Below the pieces are notes generated by a model. That model searched no databases, was not told where the DNA came from, and saw only the letters and a list, made by a program, of their open reading frames with translations. Both the position numbers and the translations under genes were made by a program. This document shows positions 21,099 to 32,486 of a stretch of DNA of 64,000 bases, in pieces. Positions within the stretch are counted from its first letter, which is position 1. Every line of letters begins with the position of its first letter. The stretch covers positions 476,891 through 540,890 of the forward strand of contig BCIG01000022.1 of the NCBI GenBank assembly GCA_001599915.1, read 5' to 3'. The DNA comes from Symbiotaphrina buchneri (Eukaryota; Ascomycota; Symbiotaphrinales; Symbiotaphrinaceae).

Positions 21099-23611
21099 AT
21101 GCCCCAGGACGCGGAACAGGCTGATGAGCGTACCCGACTGCTCTACCATGCGGCCAACAACCGCCGATTGAGCTTAATTCGCCAGGAGGAGCCGGATGCC
21201 GAATCTGTCGTATCCTCTCAGATCAGCAAAGACGAGCAAGCCTTGGCCGAGACACCAGTCGGAGAACGATTGCCCTACAATGATTATACAACTATCGACT
21301 GGCTTCACGATTTGGTAGGTGCATATTTCTGTCTAAGGAAACAGATTGCTCATCAAAAGACAGGTAAAAGATTCGTTTCGATTTCGATCTATTCATGGAC
21401 GCCCCGGGCTCCGCTACCGGCTCCTTTCATACTGGGATTCGTGCCAGGGCTGGGTGGCCGCAGCAATCATCGGTGTGCTGACAGCCTGCGTCGCTTTCTT
21501 GGTGGACGTTGCAGAAGCCACCGTTAGCGATTGGAAGGAGGGATACTGCAAGACGAATGCATTCTTGCCCCGGGATCGTTGTTGTGAGGGCATCTCTGAC
21601 GCGGAGTACTGCGATTACTGGCAAACCTGGAGGCCGGATTTCTGGCATTCCTTCGGCATCTATGTAGGATGGGCTTTGGCTTTCGGAGTGTTCAGCTCCA
21701 GTATCACCATGTTCACCAAGCGGTCACTGCCAGCTGCAGCCCCAGGTATAGGGGATAAATCGAACGATATCACTGCCGGCGAGCAACCAAACACGGGCAA
21801 ATCAATATATATGGCAGCTGGATCAGGCATACCGGAGATCAAGACCATCCTGTCGGGATTTGTGATCCCTCATTTCCTCGACTTCAAGGTCCTGTTCGTC
21901 AAAGCTGTTGGTGCTGTCTTTGCAGTAGCTACAGGGATGTGCCTAGGTAAAGAGGGGCCTTTCGTCCACATCTCAACCTGCGTGGCATACCTGGTGGCAC
22001 AACTATTTCCCAAATATCGAAATAATGGGAGGAAACTGAGGGAGCTACTGAGTGCGGGTTGTTCTTCGGGGCTGAGCGTCGCGTTCGGTGCGCCAATAGG
22101 TGGTGTGCTGTTCAGCTATGAGGTAGCATACCCGAACCTTTCAAGGTATCTTAGCTGATTTATCTAGGAAATTAGCACGTACTTCCCTCGAAAGGTTTTA
22201 TGGAGAGCCTTCCTCTGCTCGCTTTGCGCGGCAGTAGTCCTCCGAGCTCTCAATCCAACCGGAACTGGGAAGCTTGTACTCTTCGAGACAAATTACGGGA
22301 CTTCTTACGATCCGGTGCACTATCTGCTATTTATTGTCCTCGGGATTGCGGGCGGTGTATGGGGTGGTCTGTTTTGCAAGGCTAACTTTGCCTGGTCCAA
22401 AACTTTCCGCAAGATCCCCCTTATCAAGAATTACCCCGTCTTCGAAGTATTCCTGGTGGTTGCGGCGACTGCGTTGCTGCAATTTCCAAATCCGATGACA
22501 AGAGAGGCCGGAGACGTGATTATCAAGAACCTATTGGTCGACTGCCGTCCGGATCGGCCGCACAGCGGCTCTTGGGTGTGTCGTATGGAGGCTCAAGAGA
22601 ACAAGGGAACTTATATCGGTTGGCTAGCATATGGTACAATAGTCAAGCTTATCCTCACCATCATCACTTTCGGCTGCAAGGTCCCCTCCGGTATCATCAT
22701 CCCCGCCTTAGACGCGGGAGCATTCTTCGGCCGACTCCTAGGGCAGTCTATCACGAGCATTTCACCCGGTATTTTCGCCATGGTTGGTGCTGCCGCTTTC
22801 CTAGCAGGTGTTTCCCGGATGACGATCTCACTCTGCGTGATCATGTTCGAGGTATTGCCCCATCAATTCATCCTGAATTCCTAACGCTGACCTCCTGCAG
22901 CTCACTGGCGAACTGGAATACATCATTCCGCACATGATCGCCATCCTCGTCGCCAAATGGACAGCGGACGCACTCCAGAAGGAAGGGGTCTACGACCTCG
23001 CCCAGTCCGTCCTCGGCCACCCATTCCTCGACCAAGACCACAGCACCGAGCTCGTGAAGCAGCGAAGCGCCGGCGCCCTCGTCGACCAGCTCATCCCACC
23101 AAAACAGACCATGGATGAGATCACCGTGCATGTTCCGCCCTCGGGACTTGTGCCGCGCGGCATTCTCAAAGATAAACTCGAGAAACTGAAGCGCAGGGGA
23201 CTCCTGGATGCCGGACTGGTGCTCGTGCAGGACGGCATGCTGCATGGATACCTCGCGGAAGGCGAGCTCGCGTTCGGCCTGGAAGAGCTCGGGAAGCTGT
23301 GGCCGGAAGACGCGGAAGTGCGAGTCCTGCCGCCGCGGGAGGGCCCTCAACAACACGGCACCTCGGAGGCGGCGGCGGGCGTCAGTGGCGTGGGGGAAGA
23401 AGACGAGGATGGAGTGGAATTCGATCTGAGTTCCTTTGTGGACCGCACGCCGTTGACGCTGGCGGCGAATGCGCCGCTGGAGTACGCCGTGGAGATGTTT
23501 GGGAAGTTGGGGCTAAGGCACCTCATGCTTACGGAACCGGGGACGGGCAAGTTGGTGGGCGTGGTGATCAAGAAAAGGTTGGTGGGGTATTTGGAGGGGT
23601 TGGGTCATTGA
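21099..23611 (+). CDS. CLC-type voltage-gated chloride channel/transporter
   Basis: Four exons (21099-21314, 21364-22122, 22168-22851, 22901-23611) encode 789 residues, split by introns of 49, 45 and 49 nt. Every exon is a whole number of codons. The protein has a cytosolic N-terminus, then the multi-pass CLC domain and two C-terminal CBS domains at roughly 600-680 and 725-785. The anion-pathway motifs are GSGIPEIK (from residue 225), GKEGPFVH (gating Glu269) and PSGIIIPALDAGAFFGR. The gating glutamate is kept, as in the exchanger-type branch. The overall plan matches yeast Gef1-like proteins, which act in the Golgi and endosomes; this location is inferred from the family. A Gly/Ala/Glu-rich insertion separates the CBS repeats. 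Confidence 0.92.
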
Positions 23612-24329
23612 ATTGATTGTTGCTGCAGCTTTTCTTTCAGTTAGTTGAACTTGATTTCAATTGTGTCTCGGGGGAAACCGGATCTTGTATGTATTTTGAA
23701 TGTTGATCTGTGTGTACTGAGCCACAAAGGTGTGCGTTTTTCTGGTAGTTGTTGAGAGCTATGATTGACAAGGATGTTTTTAATTCTCTGCAAGATCTCA
23801 GTCCCTTGATATCTGAGAACCTCACAATACGAATGTAGGTTTGCGGATCAGCGTTGACCATTTCTTATTTGCCCAGCCTTCTCTCGAGAGCGAATATGCC
23901 AGCTGGGGCCTTTGACGCCTGAGTCTAGGATGTGCCCCCTGGTTCCGAGGCTGTCTGTCTCAACACGTCTCCATTACTGCATGAGATAACCTTACTATCG
24001 GTGGTCGATCCTGTAATCTTTTTCTGATTCGAGGTAGAAGGAGCTTAACAAAGGTCAGACAGGGGATGGTGCTTTGATCATTTCGATGTCGAGGTGGGCG
24101 GTGAAGCTGTGCGGAAAGGGGAAGAGTATTAGCTGCGGTAGCAGGCAGGAGAGAGAGGTCAGGGGGAAGGGGAAGAGGACAGGAAAGGGAGCATGACTAG
24201 TGACCTATATATATTACAATGATGCCTCTTTCTCCAACAACGGGGCATGGGGCATATGGCGAAGAGTAACTGCAGATGATTAATTTCGTCTTAGAGTGTA
24301 TCTGAGAAGTTCATATATGAAGTCACATG
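23612..24329. other. Intergenic region, no supported gene
   Basis: No open frame with motif or splice support. It is the 3' flank of the chloride-channel gene. A short TATATATATT run is at about 24206-24215. Confidence 0.5.
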
Positions 24330-24436
24330 TAGAGCACCGACCCATAGGGGTGAGAGTTCGAATCCCGGAAAAATCTTCGGATTTTCATAGGATCACTTGG
24401 GTTTCTGCCCAGTGATCCGAACTTTTTGTTTTTGGG
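24325..24436 (+). other. tRNA-like fragment with B-box, hairpin and T-runs (possible SINE or Pol III remnant)
   Basis: The stretch GTAGAGCACCGACC followed by GAGAGTTCGAATCCCGG looks like the middle and 3' half of a tRNA, including a B-box core GTTCGAATCCC. The T-stem does not pair, and there is no 5' half with an A-box, so it is not a functional tRNA. Downstream, GGATCACTTGGG and CCCAGTGATCC form a strong hairpin with a five-base loop. TTTTTGTTTTTGG follows, a possible Pol III terminator. The combination suggests a tRNA-derived retroelement remnant or small RNA; only the sequence elements themselves are seen. Confidence 0.35.
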
Positions 24437-24734
24437 TTTGAGGATTTATCGTATTGACCTTTTTGCTGTAAAGGTGGTGGTCAGTGATGATGCTTGACCG
24501 AATTGGTTGTCAGCAAAACATATTTTCTTGCAGCTGCAATATCTGACAGCATGGTAATAGTCCTCTCTCAGCTTTTGGCACTCTAAGCTAATACAACTCC
24601 ACAGACCGCAGGGTCTTGCTTGATAAAGGAATGAGAACTCAAACTGACTGCGGTTCTGGTCTCGCTGGTACGGGTGACCCTCGCCGATACCCACATAGTA
24701 CAACAATCTAGGCGAAAAGAGCGCGGTAACACGG

Positions 24735-25491
24735 TTGAAAATGGCTCCTTCCCTTATCAGAAGCATGCTATTCCTGCGTCATGCTGGTCTTGTTTACAAG
24801 TGGGTGGTATTGGTTCGTTTCTCTTGCCGATTTAATGTTCTCTTTCTCTTGCATCCACAGTCGCCCAGAACCGCCGCCACCAGACCTATTACTTCTCTTT
24901 TGGACATTGGAACAACTCACTCCACCGGTATTGCCACTTTGGGTTCATCCTGAAACTACCGTTTTAGTTCAAACATTAAATCGGCGCCATGGCTTGGAGG
25001 AGGGCATGTTCCCCGTCCCCAGACCGTTCCCGGCTCACTTTGAACCCCCCGACGGAGTCCAGGCTTGCACCGTTCAGACGCTATCTCAACACCTCCATAC
25101 AGCACTTCATAACTTCTTTGGTCGATAATCTCTCGTCTGTCTTACTCGAAATAGAAGGAGCTTTAATGCTAACTGGTATTTCAGGGGTACCGAGACTCAG
25201 GCGCTTAGAGACTCGCATGTGGCTTGCATCAACGTCGGGCGAGACTTTTCAGCCAATCATAGTTCTGAAACTTGCTGTTGGTCCACAGCGAAAACAACAG
25301 ATAAACGGAAGCTACGGCACTCAGATGACTACCTTTCGGCCAATAAGGCGAGGGCCTTCAGGAGGACGGGGGTTGTTGGGAACAGACACAGTCTATGAGG
25401 ACTCCCCCGATCCACCAACACCTATCGAAAGCTATCCCAGGATCTACTGTTTCACCCTTCCATTACAATCTGAACTCATATTCTCGGCACG
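24735..25491 (+). other. Possible upstream exons of the T5orf172 gene (unresolved)
   Basis: Open frames run across this part, and an intron-like end (TGCTAACTGG then TTTCAG, ending near 25184) is present. After that acceptor two frames stay open. I could not find a set of exons that joins in phase to the T5orf172 reading frame. The stretch may hold 5' exons or be leader sequence. Confidence 0.25.
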
Positions 25492-27323
25492 ATGTGCTTG
25501 GTCGATGTCCCTAGCCTGAATGAGGTCCTCTCAGATATTGAAGGCGGCCAACCCAAGTGTTTGGTACGACTCCAAGGATTTGGGTGCTCCACAAGACGCT
25601 GCAACTCTGCTGTTGTCGGCGATAAGATCAAAATAGTAAAGTACAGGAAAAGATTGTTCAGAAAGTTCCTCCTGAGCGCACCCTATCTGGTGACTGGATC
25701 CTCCTTTGTCAGCTGGCGAGATTGTTGAAGTGCGACCTACCTTACGTGCACTGTAACGACGACTCTGGACACATTGCAAACAGATGGGCTTTTGAGAGAT
25801 GGTTGGGGTCGAGAGGTCTGCTGCGGGGATGGGCAACTCGAAACGATGACTTCCAAGGTTGCCCGAACTGCGAGTCATGCTTTATCAACAACTATCATCC
25901 AGATGATATCGACGAATATATAATGTTCCGATACATGGGGGTTGAAGAGTATAACAAGCGTCTTCGGTTTCTTGGGACGGCTGTCGACATTCACGCATCA
26001 TATATGACAAACGTACTCCCGACTATAATGTGCAGGAAACATGGGGTAGATGGTACCTCTTTTGGCAGACTCCTGAACATGTTCGAACAAAGGCTAGAAG
26101 AAGCTTTCACAAAGAAGGGCTCCGAGCAGGGGAGCAGTGATGATGGCAGTGACGATGGCAGTTCCGAACCTTTGACCTCAGAGCCATCCAGTCCTGCTCA
26201 GGGAGGAGCGCGACCCCGTTCGGCGAGCTTCAATCCACCAACTTCGGCCTTTAACCCATCAACCCCCAGACGTGGCGCAGAACGACCAGAGATGCCAGCT
26301 CGAACGGATCCGAAACTTCGGACTGCGCCGGCAGTACTTTCAAACAGTGTAGGGCTCACAGTCACCCCCCCTAGCCCTACAAGGTCCCGTGCAGCCTCTA
26401 CGGGGACAATACTCGACGCGTCACCAGAAATTCGTGCGGACCAGCAAAGAGTCTCTATACTTGCGTCTGGAGTAATCCCCTCTCGCTCGGGCTCCAGAAT
26501 TGGAAGATCAAAATCTGGTGGAGGCCTTTACAATTCAGATGTGCCCGTCGCGTTTCAAGTTTTGAGATTCCAGAGAATATACGGCGAGGGTGCGAAACAA
26601 CCGCTGAAAATGCGTGCGATAGACTGGAAACTACGTCGGCAGCTCATAGGGCCCCACACGCGTCGATCCCTGGACAAAGAGGGCTGTGTATATCTTCTCC
26701 AGATCCCTGCATATCCTGATTACGTGAAGATAGGTACCACCGGGGACGAAGCCGTGAGCCGGGAACAGGAAATAGCAAGAGGGTGGAATATTACCTTAAA
26801 TACAGTGTGGTCGTTCGAGCCGGACATCCGCGGGGCAAAGCTGGTGGAAAAGCTGGCGCATACTGAACTCAGCAACCTCAGGTGCCAGGGTTGGAGAGGC
26901 TCCGAAAAGATCGGCAATGAGTGGTTCGAGACGTCCGTCGACGTCGCCATAACCACCGTACTGAGATGGCACCGATGGGTGGCGGCTGAACCGTACGAAG
27001 GCCCATATGTCAGGATGCAGTTCCTCAAGAAGGGTCACTTGATTGAATTGAACCGGATGCCGGCGCTGCAGCATGGTCTGACGGACGAGAATATCCTGCG
27101 GCAGCGGTGGGAGAGCTGGCTAGCGATCCATGCTCGGAGAGGTGACGGGGGCGAAGAAGGAGGGGTTGTGGATGAACAGGCTGTGGATGAGGACAAAGAG
27201 GCTCGGGATGTGTCTGCGCTGGTTGCAGCTATGATGTCCCTTGTAGGAGCGATATTTTGGATCTTGTTTGGCTTTTGTGCAGTAGTAAGATGGGCCCAGA
27301 GGTTCTGCCGATCCTCATGGTGA
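25492..27323 (+). CDS. T5orf172 (GIY-YIG-like) domain protein with C-terminal membrane anchor; 5' part unresolved
   Basis: The frame ending at 27323 is open for over 530 codons. Its N-terminal part has WILLCQLARLLKC. A long Ser/Pro-rich disordered stretch follows, then the T5orf172 domain: GCVYLLQIPAYPDYVKIGTT, SREQEIARGWNI, KLVEKLAHTELSNLRC and NEWFETS. These positions match the GIY-YIG nuclease fold, with Arg and Glu candidates for catalysis. A hydrophobic stretch near the end (VAAMMSLVGAIFWILFGFCAV) is a likely membrane anchor. Upstream, a Cys motif (KCLVRLQGFGCSTRRC) at about 25556-25605 is expected before this domain but lies in another frame. Either an 83-nt intron with a GTACGA donor at 25563 or a frame break near 25625-25645 separates them. 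Start 25492 is provisional; molecular function is unknown. Confidence 0.7.
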
Positions 27324-27537
27324 ATATAGGGAACACCCTTGAGGATCGGCGAGACAGAGCCTAGATGGAACCACGATTATAGCAAAATTCGATTTTTTAG
27401 ATTTCGATTTCCAGGTATATATACTTGTTCGGTTAATGAGGTTGCTGCGCAGTTCAGGACCGCTCACCACCGAACCACTGGCCACTCGGCAATCTTCTTC
27501 TTACGAACGCACACACCACATCTCCAGCCTCACTCAA

Positions 27538-28230
27538 TTACTTTGGGTTTTGGGGGACGAGTTCAACTGTTGGTTCGGTCAGAAGTCAAGTCCCGATAAG
27601 TCAAAGACAAAGGCACTCACCAGCATAGCCGTCCGGATCGGCCACAAACGCAATGCGATCAAAGATCCACGTATAATTCGGATGCAGCTCTCCCAGACCC
27701 ACGCCCTGCTCCTCCTCCCACTTGCTCAACGGGATACTCTCCCGCGTACTGACACCCAGCTCCTTAATAACCCTAACCCCCTTCTCCCTCAAATACTCCA
27801 GGGCCTTCGGCACATCCGGCACCGAGAACCCTAACTGACTGAACCCCAGATGCGGGGGTTCATTCCCCGTCGTATACGGCGGGTACTCGTCCTTCTCGCT
27901 GCCGTGGATATGGTACAGCTCCAGCAACCCAAGAGTGTGCGCGAGCCGTGCGAACGTCTCGGTCCCGAATTTGCGTACATCCACCGCGTGCTCGGGCGTT
28001 TGGGGGTACCCCAGGTAGTAGATCGTGAAGGGACCGGTGTTGAGGATGAATACGGTTCGCATACCCATCAGCTCGACGTAGAAATGCAGGGATTTAGCCG
28101 GGTCTTTGATTCGTAGCATGAAGTGGTTTAGTTTGAATCCTGCGGTGGGCGCGTCCGGGGCGAGGGGCGGGTCGGTGCCTTCCCCGCCTAACAGCATTTC
28201 GCCGTAGGGGTAGCGCGTGCTGCTCGTCAT
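27538..28230 (-). CDS. Glyoxalase I (lactoylglutathione lyase)
   Basis: It should isomerise the hemithioacetal of methylglyoxal and glutathione to S-lactoylglutathione in the cytosol. Two exons (27621-28230 and 27538-27566) encode 212 residues, split by a 54-nt intron (GTGAGT, CAG). The last exon supplies only the end of the final strand, joining as DPDGYAVELVPQNPK. Metal ligands are visible at the expected places: His36 in LNHFMLRIKD, Glu in LELYHIHG, His in PPHLGFSQLGFSV and Glu in VELVP. FYVELMGM is the conserved helix. I start at 28230 (MTSSTRYPYGEML); the upstream in-frame extension is Pro-rich and unlike the family. The length suits a fungal single-domain enzyme. It is divergent from the gene at 28744. 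Confidence 0.9.
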
Positions 28231-28743
28231 GCTGGTGAGAGTGAATTGAGCGGATGGGTTAGGGGCTAGGGGCAATGGAAGGGGCAGGGCAGGGACGGGA
28301 TTGGAGAGATGAGGTTGCTTTTTGTGCGTGGGGTCCAGAACCTGGTCGAGACGCAACGTTTGCCCCACGCGGTGTGGAGTTTATTCGAGAGCCCGGGGTG
28401 GGTAATTGCCGGCGTTAGCGTGTGGACTGTTGAGAGTGAAATTGCGGGGGAAGGAACTGGTGGACTTCATCTGGGCTGCTCTTTGATGATGTCTACAGTT
28501 TTACAGTCTTGGGTCATTGAAGCGCTGGGGGTTTTTCCAGAAATCCACCGTCAATTGGCCGCTGCTGACGTCGGCGGTGATTGAGAAATACCAATCCCTG
28601 TATATTGCGAACTGAGAAGAAAGGAAAAACCGAGAAGATATATAAACCCCTTTCTCCATACCGGAGCACCATCCTCCTCCCTGCCATCATCCATCCCCGC
28701 TTCCTCTCCCGCCGCCCATCATTCATCCCTCACACCCACTAAA
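28231..28743. other. Divergent promoter region between glyoxalase I and CMD-like gene
   Basis: These 513 bp separate two genes transcribed away from each other. A clear TATA element for the right-hand gene is annotated separately. The rest holds CT-rich leader sequence and no coding frame that can be supported. Confidence 0.55.
28638..28645 (+). promoter_or_regulatory. TATA box of the CMD-like gene
   Basis: TATATAAA lies 99 nt before the ATG at 28744, followed by a CT-rich leader of the sort common at fungal transcription starts. Position and sequence agree with a core promoter; use is inferred. Confidence 0.6.
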
Positions 28744-29327
28744 ATGTCCTCCCCCGAACGCATTCCCTACCCGCCCGCCACTGCCTACCCAGCCGGTCTA
28801 CCACCAATCAATATCTTCAAAATGTGGTCTTACTCTCCCTCCCTCCTGCCACACCTCCTCAGTCTCGGCACCGCGTGCTTCACATCCACATCCCTCACTC
28901 CCGTGCAGCGCGAACTCTGCATCCTGCTCGCCGCGCGCAAGTTCCAGTGCGAGTACCAGTGGGTGCAGCACCTCGCTATCGCCAAGGGAGTCGGAGTGCC
29001 GGAGGAGAAAGTCCAAGCGATTGAGAAGAGCGATATTAAGGATACGAGGGTGTTTGAGGAGAAGGAGCGCGTGTTGGTGGGCTTTTTGGAGCAGGTTATT
29101 GATGGCCCGGAGGTGGATGAGAAGGTCTGGGATGAGAGGGTGCTGGTGGAGGTGCTTGTTATGCAGGTATGTCCCTTCAGCAGTGAGGAAGGTGGATTTG
29201 GGAGGAGGATGGCTAATGCACTGCGTAGGGGTTCTATTATACGATTGCGCGCACGGCGACGGTGTTGAGGATTGGACTGGAGGTCACGACCGCGGAGGAT
29301 CTGAAGAAGGTTACGGAGACGGGATGA
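28744..29327 (+). CDS. Carboxymuconolactone decarboxylase (AhpD-like) family protein
   Basis: Two exons (28744-29166 and 29229-29327) encode 173 residues across a 62-nt intron (GTATGT donor, TAG acceptor). Each exon is a whole number of codons. The all-helical CMD core is seen in PVQRELCILLAARKFQCEYQWVQHLAIAKGVGV, which is followed by KVQAIEK and the second exon GFYYTIARTATVLRIGLE. The AhpD-type catalytic Cys pair is not present in the usual CxxC form; one Cys lies before EYQWVQH. Fungal members of this group are mostly uncharacterised hydroperoxide or small-molecule enzymes. The gene shares a divergent promoter region with glyoxalase I. Confidence 0.8.
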
Positions 29328-29838
29328 GGCTGTGGGTGTAGACTTGGGGCAGAAGTGGTGTATGGTGTTCGACAATATCGCCCCTATTCGGGCCAACAGA
29401 TCAAATCAATATGCTTTCAGAGGAACGTGTGGTGCTCTCATTGGGAAAAACACGCTTTGACAAAGTGTAGACGCCACCAGGTATATCACTTCGGTATAGG
29501 TGGAGTTACTGCTGCAGTTTAGTAGGATGTATAAAATCAAAGAACGTGCAGTCCATACGCTGTGAGCCTATCCTTTCCTTTTCCACAGCCCTGGCAACAA
29601 TAACAGGCCTTGCGGGTGCCTTTCATCATAATCGCCTCCAAGCTCATCCGCCCTCGCCACTCTTCTAACACTTCCAGGACTACATAAAGCACACCTTAAG
29701 ATGATCCAAGCCGGCTTCGTCCTCCAAGGCACCCATGTCCATCATGTGCTGTGGCCATTATCCTCAACCACCCGCTCTAAGTAGAGAAAGAAAATAACAA
29801 CACCCAATGCAGACTCATATCGAAGCACAAGCACAAGA
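29328..29838. other. Intergenic region between convergent genes
   Basis: This is the shared 3' flank of the CMD-like gene and the coiled-coil gene. I see no coding sequence, RNA gene or notable repeat. Confidence 0.5.
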
Positions 29839-30686
29839 TCAATCATACAAATCCTCCTCATCAGCCGCATCCTCCACCGTAGCATGCCTCCATGCCTGTT
29901 CCCTCTCCTGAGGCGTGCCATACATAGCCCGTTCCCTCTCTTGAGGCGTGACATACATCCGCCCCATCTCCGCACGCATCTCGCGCCTCACTTCCTCCCT
30001 TATCCTCCCCGCAACCTCCTCAGCCACCAGCGCCCTCAGCCGCACACTAACCTCGCCCTTCACCTCCCCAAGCAACTCCCGCAACTCCTCTCTCCTGGTC
30101 TTCTGCTCCCCACCCTCCCCCTGCTCAGCGCGCGCCTCCAGATCCAGCAACGCCTGCAGCGCCGCCGCTGCCCCATCCGCTTGTAACGCATCCACGAACC
30201 TGCCCACCCCCCTATCTCCCACAGCACCAATCCGCTGCCTCAACAGGCCCACACACAACCGCTCCAACCTCTCCAAATGCACTTCCAAATTGCCCATCTG
30301 CGCGCCCTGGATCTGGACGAGCTTCTCGCGGCGATTCCCGTAGTCGGCCTGCTCGGCGTGGCGGGCGCGCAGGTACGCGATCTCGTTCTGCAGGGAAGCG
30401 CTAGAAGAGAGGAGCCGGGCGTTTTCGGCGGAAAGGCGCTGGAAGGACGTGTGGTTACGCGTGCGCTCGGAGGCGTAGGTGGCGTTGAGGGCCCGGAGGG
30501 AGGTGAGTTTGGCGTCGAGGCGGTCGCAGTCGTGGTGGAGGCGCGCGGAGTCGGCGGCGCTGAGGGTAGTGGTGGTGGTAGTGGTGGGGGCGCTGGGGCC
30601 GAGGAGGAAGTCCTGTGGGCGGTGGTTAGTGGTGCTTGGGAGCTGGAGGAGGGGAGGGAGGGATATACGAGGATTGCGGCGGTCAT
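29839..30686 (-). CDS. Coiled-coil protein of unknown function
   Basis: I do not recognise a named family. A tiny first exon at 30669-30686 (MTAAIL) joins a second at 29839-30612 through a 56-nt intron (GTATAT donor, CTAACC branch point, CAG acceptor), giving 263 residues in phase. The second exon starts DFLLGPSAP, followed by a Thr run. A long coiled coil of roughly 100 residues comes next (LDAKLTSLRALNATY, AENARLLSS, NEIAYLRARHAEQADYGNRR, LEVHLERLERL). A second, Arg/Glu-rich helical part includes EELRELLGEVKGEVSVRLRAL. The tail carries two copies of a TPQERExA motif and ends acidic (DEEDLYD). The fold suggests a structural or scaffolding role, which is inference. Confidence 0.65.
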
Positions 30687-31588
30687 GATGGGTCGCTATA
30701 TATGTGCAGGCCCTGAATATATTTTTCGAGCTGGATGGCGAAGATAAATAATTCGAGAATAGGAATATACTGAAGAGATCGGACTGTGCAGCTCATGAAG
30801 GCCAAGAAGGTCAAGAAGATGGAGATGGCTCTTAGGGTTGAGTTTCTGATAATAAAGAAGCACATCAACAAAGGAAGTTGCTAGGATTCCATTTCCGGCT
30901 TGAAGCCCACGCAAGAACCGCAGAGATACTAGGAAGATATCTCGATTGCCTGGTTCATTGTCGTATGGTTGACTTGAACCTTAGCATGACTACTATATTG
31001 AAAGCAGCTGGGTTGCGAGTATATTCGACAGGAGTTGTACATATCATTGGAACGATCTTCTACTTCACCAATAACAGAACTCGAGAAGCATTTTGGATTT
31101 CAATTATGCATTTTTCTTTTTTGGTTTTAGGTTTTCGTTGGGCCATCGGCTTTCCGCAGAGGTCGCGCTTCCTCTGTCGTGGAGAAGGCTGTCGGAGAAC
31201 AAAGAGAACAAAGAAAACCACACGTCCTTCCGCATAAGGCAATTCTTTTGACAGCGTAGCGCCTCCGCACAAAGGATCCACACTGAGTAGGTATATTATA
31301 AACGAGCCCAACAAAGAAAGAAAATGTAGGACCCTATGATGGCTACCGAAAACCCGGTCACACATTCGAAGCTGGCTTACTGGCTAATTGAGAACTAATG
31401 CTGGTGCTGCAGATATCTGTCTCCGGATTATGCTCTTTTTGCAGAAGAGAAGCGATAAGTAAAAGAAAGGAAGGTATAGAACATCCATCCACTAGTCAAA
31501 CCAACCTGCTCCAACCCTACAAAATTAGGGAGCAAGCAGCACCCCAACACCCACCATCCCTCTCCCTCACCACCTTCTCTCCTCCCTC
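30687..31588. other. Intergenic region, no supported gene
   Basis: A 119-codon frame at 30878-31237 has no motif and poor composition. The left end is the promoter side of the coiled-coil gene and includes a TATATA run at about 30696-30703. No other feature can be supported. Confidence 0.45.
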
Positions 31589-32486
31589 TCAAAGCCCCGC
31601 CATCCTCCTAACGCCCTTATTCCTCACCGTTCTTCCCTCGCCCTCCACCCCCTCTCCCACCAGGGGCTCTCCCTCGCCCAACGCCAACTCGACCAACACG
31701 CTCGCCAGCTCTCTCGTCGGACTCATCATGCCCGGCACCAGCGCCCTGACCACCGGCAACGCCACAGCCTCCATCCTCCGCATCCCGACACGCTGCGGAA
31801 TAAAATCATGGATCTCGGGATGGCCGCTCGGGTCAACGCCGCCCGGCCGTACGGAGTAGGGCTTGAAGCCTGGAAGTGATTTTGAGAGAGAGAGGAGAGA
31901 GGCTTCGGTGGCGCCTTTGATGCGCCCGAAGAATGGCGTGAGGAACCCGGGGGTGGTGGTGGCGCCCTCGCCGGAGACGTAGATGAAGATGAAGGGTTGG
32001 GAGAGGGAAGAGAAGGCGTGTGCGGCGGAGAGGGCGTAGGTTTGGGTTATGGTTGTGTATTCGCTGTTTGCAGATCGAGGTCAATTATGCGTTCTCTATC
32101 TTGAGAGCATCCTTCAGAAAGCAACAAGCCAGCAATGAGCTTCCATTCGCAGGACATGGAAATGATCCGAGAACGCAAAACCCCGCGAGGTGCACTCGTC
32201 TCAGTGCTAGGTAGGGTAAGGCTTCAACGGACCTCTTACCCACATCATTCGCGCTCACGCCCAGCGCCCAAACACAGCCATGCGCGCCCCTCAACTGCTC
32301 CAGCACCTCCGGGCCATACACAGAGAAATCCTTGTGGATAATGACACGTGCTTTGTCGTGCCCCGCCGCCATGGGCACGGGCCGGCGGCTGAGGATCGAC
32401 ACCGTGCTGATGCGCGCGTCGCTTAGCATGTGCTGTAAGCATGCGCTGCCGACGAGCCCGGTTGCGCCGGTGAGGATTAGGTGCAT
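31589..32486 (-). CDS. NAD(P)-binding Rossmann-fold (epimerase/HTATIP2-like) protein
   Basis: Two exons (32233-32486 and 31589-32063) encode 242 residues. The start at 32486 opens directly with the dinucleotide-binding motif, MHLILTGATGLVGSACLQHM. The 169-nt intron uses an unusual GTCCGT donor and a CAG acceptor. A nearer GTAAGA donor would break the frame, whereas GTCCGT joins as ANDVGKSEYTTITQTYAL, which fits the family. FIYVSGEGATTTPG and KPYSVRPGGVDP follow. Fungal homologues are annotated as nucleoside-diphosphate-sugar epimerase-like oxidoreductases of unknown substrate. The protein is short for an extended SDR, which fits this group. Confidence 0.78.

Noticed and set aside
24340-24385. 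Complete tRNA gene
   Set aside because: The B-box and part of the tRNA body are present, but the T-stem does not pair and no 5' acceptor or D-arm with A-box can be folded. It is reported only as a tRNA-like fragment.
32064-32239. GTAAGA donor at 32239 for the intron of the NAD(P)-binding gene
   Set aside because: It looks like the better donor, but it forces a stop codon right after the junction. The GTCCGT donor at 32232 keeps frame and gives the expected sequence.
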